Source: a bacterium
Lineage (GTDB): Bacteria > Krumholzibacteriota > Krumholzibacteriia > LZORAL124-64-63
DNA length: 64,000 nucleotides
Reading direction: 5' to 3'
NCBI GenBank assembly: GCA_016712675.1
Contig: JADJQR010000001.1
Location: forward strand, 434,001 to 498,000
The number at the start of each line of letters is the position of its first letter. Position 1 is the stretch's first letter. The notes beneath the pieces are model-generated. The model searched no databases. It had not been told where the DNA came from and saw nothing but the letters and a program-made list of their open reading frames with translations. The position numbers and the translations under genes were made by a program. This document shows, one piece after another, positions 59,304 through 64,000 of the stretch.

Positions 59304-59323
59304 CGACGCGCGCGCGGGCATGG

Positions 59324-62065
59324 TCAGCGGCGGGGCGCGCGCTCACCCATGGCGGCCCACGTTCCCCAGATCGTCGTGGCGACCAGCACCGCCACCAGCA
59401 GCAGGGAGCCCTGGGCGTGCCAGGAGGACCAGTCCGCAGGCTTGATCTGCCAGATCAGGCTCAGGGCCAGGCGGTTGATCGCCAGGGCCACCACGCCCCA
59501 GCGCAGCAGGACGAACATGCCGATGGCCGATGACATGAGGATGAACCCTGCCTCGGTGGGGCTCCCGGGGCCCGCGATGAGTGTCCAGACCGCCAGAGCC
59601 AGGATGATGGCCGGCCACTTCTTCTTCAGCAGGTGACGGCTGAGGACCAGGATCATGATCTGGATGAAGGCGAAGACCAGGTTCAGGGTCTGAGCGAGGA
59701 GCAGCGCCAGGGTCGGCATCTTGCCGGCCAGCAGATCGGTGTTGATCCAGGGCAGCTGCGGCGGCAGGCCCTGGGCGTGCGTCAGCAGATCCCAGCGAAC
59801 CGGTCCCCGCAGGGCGAAATCCAATCCCGCCGCCATGAGCCCCACCAGGATCGCCTGGCCGATCACCGGGTCCCGCCACTGGATCCTGCGCCGGCTGAGC
59901 AGGCGGCTCGAGGAGACGAACATCGCCGGCCAGGTCTTGCGGCCGAGAGGTTCGGCCGCGAGGTAGAGGCTCCAGCCCGCGATCCCGACGAACATGGCTC
60001 CGGCTATGATGGGCCAGATCTCGTCGCCCACATGGCGCGAGTAGAGGCTGTGGGAGGTCAAACTCGCGGCAGACAGGAACAGCACGAACATCAGGGACCC
60101 GAACCGGATGGCACCACGGGTGTCGCTGTGGGACTGGCTGATGTTCCGGCGTGACGTGCGGACGGCGACCAGGACCACCACCAGGATGATGAGCGGCGTG
60201 GCCAGGTTGATGACCCACCTCTCCGTTTCCCAGGACAGGGGCTCGGGGTCCTTGCCCAGGTTCAACAGGCTGGCCTGGGTGGCCACGTTGAACAGCACCG
60301 GCCGCCCCTCGAAGGCGCCGGCCTCGACCCGGAGTTCGACCGCGGGCTGGTCGGCTCTTGTCCCCACCCAGGCGCGCCGCAGGTCAGGAGCCATGAAGCG
60401 CTGGTATCTGGGCGACACCGCCTTGAAGCGGCTGGTGTCCAGGTCGGCCAGTGCGAACAGGGTGGACCAGTCGGGTTCGGCCGGCTCGCCGGTCGAGTAT
60501 CGCTTGGGGACGACCTCGAAGCGTCGCAGGCGGCCCTGGAGATCCAGGACGACAATCGCCTCGCCGGGCGTGGCCGGCATCGGGTTCGTCAGGGAGACCG
60601 GTCCGCGGATGAACACCGGGCCAAGGCTGGGGTTCGGCATCAGGAGGTCCGGTGACTGCCGGTACCAGAAACTCATGACGTCCGGCCGGTCCTTCAACGC
60701 GTCCCAGCGGCTGCGGCTGGAGTCGGACGCGGCGACTTCGGAGATGACCTCGCCCCAGATCAGGAAGCCCCAGGCCCGGTCCACCGGATGCGTGTAGACC
60801 TGTTCCCGGTAGGCCGATTGCTTGAGAACCTCCTGGGCCCTGTCCATGAGGACCGCAGGTTCCTTGTCCAGCGGCGCGAAGTTGGCGAGACTCAGCTCCC
60901 CGGCCCAGCGGCCCGAGCCCAGCAGGAGCACGATGGCCGCCGCCGCGAGCAGGACCGCACGGAGGGGAGCCATGCCGGCGCGGTTTCCCGATTCGGCCAC
61001 CAGCTCGGGCGAGGGGGTTTCTCCCGCAGCCAGCGCGGCGGCCAGCGGGTCGCCGCCGGGAAGGGCGGCCGACACCCCCAGCGCCGACGCGGGGCGGTCG
61101 CGGGGCTCCTTCTCCAGGCAATGCATGATGGCGCGCTCGACGGCGGGATCCAGTCCCTGGACATGGCTCGACAGCTGGGAGACCGACCCCGTGAGATGGA
61201 ACTGCCGGTACTCGGCCACCGTCCCGCCCCGGAACGCCGGCTTGCCCGTGAACATCTCGTAGAGGACCAGGCCCAGCGCATAGATGTCGCTGCGTTCGGT
61301 CACCTCGCGGCCCGAAATCTGTTCCGGTGACATGTAGGCGGGCGTTCCCACGCCGACGTCCGTGTTGTCGAAACCGGCAGCCAGGCCGGCCAGGCCGAAA
61401 TCGGCCAGCTTGACGCGTCCCCGACCGTCCAGCATGACGTTGGCGGGCTTGAGATCCCGGTGAAGGATGCCCTGGTCGTGGGCGGCCGCCAGGCCCGCGC
61501 AGATCTGGCGGGCGATCTCGACGGCCCGTTCCTCCGGGAAGCGACCGATCCGGACCAGGGAGGTGGCCAGGTCCTCGCCGTCGACGTACTCCATGGTCAG
61601 GAAGTGCTGGCCCTCGACCTCACCGATATCGAAGACGCGGCAAACATTGGGATGGGTGACCTGCCGCGCGGTGCGGGCCTCGTTCAGGAAACGCTTCAGG
61701 CGGTCGGGGTCCCTCTCCAGGCCGGCGGGCAGGAACTTCAGGGCCACTTCCTGGCCGAGCGTGAGATCCTCGGCCCGGTAGACTTCGCCCATGCCGCCCC
61801 GGCCCAGCAGCCCCACGATCCGGTAGCGCCCGGCGATCATGGCTCCGGGAACGAAGCGGCCGCCCGAGACCTGGGAGGTCGGTGACAGGGTCGGGGAATC
61901 GGGCTTCCATGCCGTTCCCTTGGGGACCACCACCGTCGGATCGAGGGGCGTGGGCAGGGTCGGGTCGGCCGCGCCGGGTGCGGGCGCACTCAGAGGCGTC
62001 CCGCACCGGGGGCAGAACCGGTCGGAGGTGGGGAGTGAGGCTCCGCATGACCTGCAGGTTTCCAC
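59324..62065 (-). CDS. Membrane-anchored Ser/Thr protein kinase with N-terminal zinc ribbon
   Basis: A 913-residue kinase. A zinc ribbon (CRSCG...CPRCG, about 4-22) precedes a Hanks-type kinase domain at about 78-345: GRGGMGEVY (88-96), catalytic Lys110, HRDLKPANV (202-210) and DFG (222-224). A membrane segment near 380-400 leads to an extracytoplasmic region of about 250 residues. Some eight further hydrophobic helices follow (LIILVVVLVAV to LLLVAVLVATTIWG). The start is GTG 62065, because upstream codons lack similarity. The layout suggests a sensor kinase with a large periplasmic or membrane sensing module. Confidence 0.85.
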   Translation of the reverse strand: METCRSCGASLPTSDRFCPRCGTPLSAPAPGAADPTLPTPLDPTVVVPKGTAWKPDSPTLSPTSQVSGGRFVPGAMIAGRYRIVGLLGRGGMGEVYRAEDLTLGQEVALKFLPAGLERDPDRLKRFLNEARTARQVTHPNVCRVFDIGEVEGQHFLTMEYVDGEDLATSLVRIGRFPEERAVEIARQICAGLAAAHDQGILHRDLKPANVMLDGRGRVKLADFGLAGLAAGFDNTDVGVGTPAYMSPEQISGREVTERSDIYALGLVLYEMFTGKPAFRGGTVAEYRQFHLTGSVSQLSSHVQGLDPAVERAIMHCLEKEPRDRPASALGVSAALPGGDPLAAALAAGETPSPELVAESGNRAGMAPLRAVLLAAAAIVLLLGSGRWAGELSLANFAPLDKEPAVLMDRAQEVLKQSAYREQVYTHPVDRAWGFLIWGEVISEVAASDSSRSRWDALKDRPDVMSFWYRQSPDLLMPNPSLGPVFIRGPVSLTNPMPATPGEAIVVLDLQGRLRRFEVVPKRYSTGEPAEPDWSTLFALADLDTSRFKAVSPRYQRFMAPDLRRAWVGTRADQPAVELRVEAGAFEGRPVLFNVATQASLLNLGKDPEPLSWETERWVINLATPLIILVVVLVAVRTSRRNISQSHSDTRGAIRFGSLMFVLFLSAASLTSHSLYSRHVGDEIWPIIAGAMFVGIAGWSLYLAAEPLGRKTWPAMFVSSSRLLSRRRIQWRDPVIGQAILVGLMAAGLDFALRGPVRWDLLTHAQGLPPQLPWINTDLLAGKMPTLALLLAQTLNLVFAFIQIMILVLSRHLLKKKWPAIILALAVWTLIAGPGSPTEAGFILMSSAIGMFVLLRWGVVALAINRLALSLIWQIKPADWSSWHAQGSLLLVAVLVATTIWGTWAAMGERAPRR

Positions 62066-62358
62066 GTCGCTCGTTTCACCAAGGTCGTGTTCGCGGGTGC
62101 ACGATCGGCCCGGACCGTACGAAGGTACAGCGCTCGAGGCTAGGCGAAAGGAGGTTCCCTGCCTCCATCGCCATTGTCGAATCACACCGGAATTTTGCAA
62201 TCGATTTTCGTTATCCTAGAGGGCTTTGCGGCCAATGACAACGTCATTGATCCTATTTCAGTTGAGAATGGCCATCAATTAATGCTAGGCTCTCCCAAGG
62301 AACGCGACTCTCCGTCGGCCAAGCGGACCATCCGCCTGTCTCAGCATGAGGAGAGACC
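62066..62358. other. Divergent intergenic region
   Basis: The gap between the leftward kinase and the rightward FlgD-domain gene. It is AT-richer around 62185-62290 (ATCGATTTTCGTTATCC and CATCAATTAATGCTAGG), where the two promoters should lie. No clear -35/-10 pair stands out. ATGAGGAGAGACC supplies the ribosome site for 62359. Confidence 0.4.
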
Positions 62359-62904
62359 ATGGCCTTGAGTTACAGGACTCCGCTCGCCCTCCTGCTGGCC
62401 GCTTCCGCCGCGTTTGCCACCGGCGCCCGCGCCGAGCAGCTTCAGAAGGCCTCGTTCGCCGGCGCAACCGTCACGGCCGGCGGACTGGCCCACCAGCTGC
62501 GCGGGACGCTCGGGGAGGTCGGCCTGGTGGGGCGGGCCCAGGGCGCCGGCTTCGCGCTGGCCCTGGGCTTCTGGCCGGGGCTGGGCACCGGCAACGTCTC
62601 CGCGGCCGACCTGCCGGCGGCGCCCGCGCTCGACCTGCGCGCCGTCCCCAATCCCTTCAATCCCGCGACCGAGTTCCGCTTCAACCTGGCGCAGGACGGC
62701 GCGGTGACGCTTCGCCTGTACGATCTGGCCGGGCGCCGGGTCCGCGCCATCGACGCCGGCAGGCTGGCGGCCGGGCCTGCCACCCTGCGCTGGGACGGGA
62801 CCGATCAGCGGGGACGCGCGGTGGGCAGCGGCCGGTACTTCGCGCGGCTGACGCAGGACGGCGGCGCCCTGGGTCCGGTGCTCATGCTCATGCTGATCAA
62901 GTAA
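62359..62904 (+). CDS. Small secreted FlgD/Ig-like domain protein
   Basis: A 181-residue protein. A signal peptide (TPLALLLAASAAFATGARA, cleavage near 25) is followed by a 65-residue region (GGLAHQLRGTLGEVGLVGRA, then FALALGFWPGLG) of a type seen in similar small FCB proteins encoded before fibre-like proteins. A FlgD-type domain with AVPNPFNPATEFRF (about 95-181) ends it. It is almost only the sorting/Ig module, so it may be a structural or adaptor protein. It directly precedes the truncated fibre-like gene by 51 bases, on the same strand. Confidence 0.8.
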   Translation: MALSYRTPLALLLAASAAFATGARAEQLQKASFAGATVTAGGLAHQLRGTLGEVGLVGRAQGAGFALALGFWPGLGTGNVSAADLPAAPALDLRAVPNPFNPATEFRFNLAQDGAVTLRLYDLAGRRVRAIDAGRLAAGPATLRWDGTDQRGRAVGSGRYFARLTQDGGALGPVLMLMLIK

Positions 62905-62955
62905 TCCGTCACGGATCCACGCCTCTTCCACCCCTGAGCCCGAGCCGAGGAGACG

Positions 62956-64000
62956 ATGATGATGTTCGCAGCCAGGAAGTTCACCCTGACGCTCCTCGCG
63001 GCGGGGCTCCTCGCGGCGGGGGCCGCCGCGCAGGACGAGGACCTCGCTCCGGCCGCCGCCGATCCCGGCCCCGCGCCGACGGCTGCCAAGATCCTCATCC
63101 CGGTGAAGATCCCCTTCCAGGGCTTCCTGACCAGCGATGCCGGCGTCCCGCTGGACGGCACCGTGTCGCTCGGCTTCACGCTCTTCGATGCGGCCTCCGG
63201 CGGCAACGCCGTGTGGGGGCCGGAAACCCAGTCGGTCGCCGTGAGCGAAGGCCTGTTCCAGGCCAACCTGGGCGAGGTCGTGGCGCTGGATCCCGCCGAC
63301 TTCACCGCGGATGTATCGCTGTTCCTGGGCATCACCGTCGACGGCGGTGCGGAACTGTCGCCGCGCACCCCGCTGCTGTCGGTGCCGTTCGCCCTCAGCG
63401 CCGAGAACGCGACCAACGGCGGGGGCAGCGGCCTGTGGAGCACCAACGGCACGAACGTCTGGCGCGCCGGCGGCCGCGTGGGGATCGGGACCGCGGGCCC
63501 GCAGGCGCCGCTCGACGTGTGGGGCGACGTCTACGTCCAGAACGCCTCCTTCGAAGTTCGCAACAGCACCGGCGGGCGCGCCATCTACAACTGGGCCGGC
63601 GACCAGGCGCGCCTGCGGATCGGCGGCAACGGGGCCGGCGCCTCCAACGGCTTCGCGATCCAGGGCGGTGGCAACACGAACCTGCTGCGGGTGACCGGCA
63701 ACGGACGCGTGGGCATCGGCACTGGCGCCGAGAATCCCGCGACCACCCTTGACGTCTACGGTGCCGTCACGATCCGCGGCGGCGCGGACATCGTCGAGGG
63801 CTTCGGGACGCACGGCGACGAAGACGTGGAACCCGGCACGGTGATGGTGATCGACGCGGACAATGCCGGGAAGCTCGCCGTGTCCGACCGCACCTACGAC
63901 GCCCGCGTGGCCGGCGTGGTCTCCGGCGCCGGCGGCGTGCAGCCGGGCATCAAGCTGGGGCAGGACGGCCACCTGGACGGCGACCTGCCCGTGGCCATGA
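62956..64000 (+). CDS. Exported fibre/trimeric-repeat-like protein (3' end outside window)
   Basis: The frame is open to the window end (348 codons). A signal peptide (FTLTLLAAGLLAAGAAAQ) is followed by a domain with VKIPFQGFLTSDAGVPLDGT and VWGPETQSVAVSEGLFQANL, typical of secreted proteins that precede tail-fibre-like repeats. Then come RVGIGTAGPQAPLDVWGDVY and RVGIGTGAENPATTLDVYGA, the repeat found in peptidase_S74/fibre-like proteins. The C-terminal end is not visible. GGAGA precedes three consecutive ATG codons; the first, 62956, is used. Confidence 0.8.
   Translation, partial: MMMFAARKFTLTLLAAGLLAAGAAAQDEDLAPAAADPGPAPTAAKILIPVKIPFQGFLTSDAGVPLDGTVSLGFTLFDAASGGNAVWGPETQSVAVSEGLFQANLGEVVALDPADFTADVSLFLGITVDGGAELSPRTPLLSVPFALSAENATNGGGSGLWSTNGTNVWRAGGRVGIGTAGPQAPLDVWGDVYVQNASFEVRNSTGGRAIYNWAGDQARLRIGGNGAGASNGFAIQGGGNTNLLRVTGNGRVGIGTGAENPATTLDVYGAVTIRGGADIVEGFGTHGDEDVEPGTVMVIDADNAGKLAVSDRTYDARVAGVVSGAGGVQPGIKLGQDGHLDGDLPVAM

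Noticed and set aside
1-64000. CRISPR arrays, rRNA and tRNA genes
   Set aside because: No regularly spaced repeat array and no recognisable rRNA or tRNA cloverleaf was seen by eye; a tRNAscan/Infernal run would be needed to exclude a tRNA at the element's integration site.

Overview
The window looks like a metagenome-derived chromosome segment of a GC-rich bacterium of the FCB superphylum. Five or six secreted proteins in the right third end in the PNPFNP-type FlgD/Ig-like C-terminal domain that is common in Krumholzibacteriota, Eisenbacteria, Latescibacteria and relatives. This assignment is an inference from domain style and base composition; no rRNA or tRNA gene was recognised.

Layout. 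(1) 1-19430: a phage-like integrated element. It holds a DUF2924 gene and a large serine recombinase, an XRE/ImmA regulator-protease pair, a phage-type sigma factor behind a strongly structured leader, and a rightward replication/recombination block (PD-(D/E)XK nuclease, AAA ATPase, DUF669 protein, RusA resolvase, DEAH helicase, prim-pol primase). A likely origin follows, rich in TTTCACC repeats. A leftward packaging block comes next (small and large terminase, ParB-methyltransferase, HNH nuclease, one tail-like protein). No portal, capsid, tail-tube or lysis gene is visible, so it is a degenerate prophage, a satellite, or a part of a larger element. (2) 19430-25300: two small exported proteins, two inverted copies of one IS481-family element with exact ends and 7-bp target duplications, a group II intron remnant, an MgtC-like membrane protein and a DUF3079 protein. 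(3) 23.1-31.7 kb, leftward: a nitric-oxide/anaerobic respiration cluster (quinol NO reductase, TetR regulator, RIC iron-sulfur repair protein, type II NADH dehydrogenase, DUF438/hemerythrin/PAS protein, DUF1858-DUF2249 protein). The second IS481 copy has cut the first codons off the last of these. An Rrf2 (NsrR-like) regulator gene upstream has lost its 5' half to another IS.

(4) 31.8-46.2 kb: a scrambled accessory island. It contains an IS200 remnant, four or five related rve transposases (one intact, the others frameshifted or internally deleted), toxin-antitoxin-type modules (MntA/HepT, AbiEi/AbiEii-like, XRE/AbiEii-like, a second MNT/HEPN pair that is frameshifted) and two DUF4143 ATPases. 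The ATPases share a palindromic upstream motif. A 176-bp terminator-bearing repeat recurs behind unrelated modules. Two regulator genes (36351 and 43677) appear to be leaderless.

(5) 46.2-64 kb: host-like genes. These are LVIVD-repeat and FlgD-domain secreted proteins, a 1482-residue secreted putative metalloprotease, a beta-helix protein, a CDGSH/4Fe-4S protein, an outer-membrane-barrel gene split by an in-frame TGA, a membrane-anchored Ser/Thr kinase, and a truncated trimeric-fibre-like protein at the window edge.

Most function calls come from recognised motifs read by eye. No database or folding program was run.
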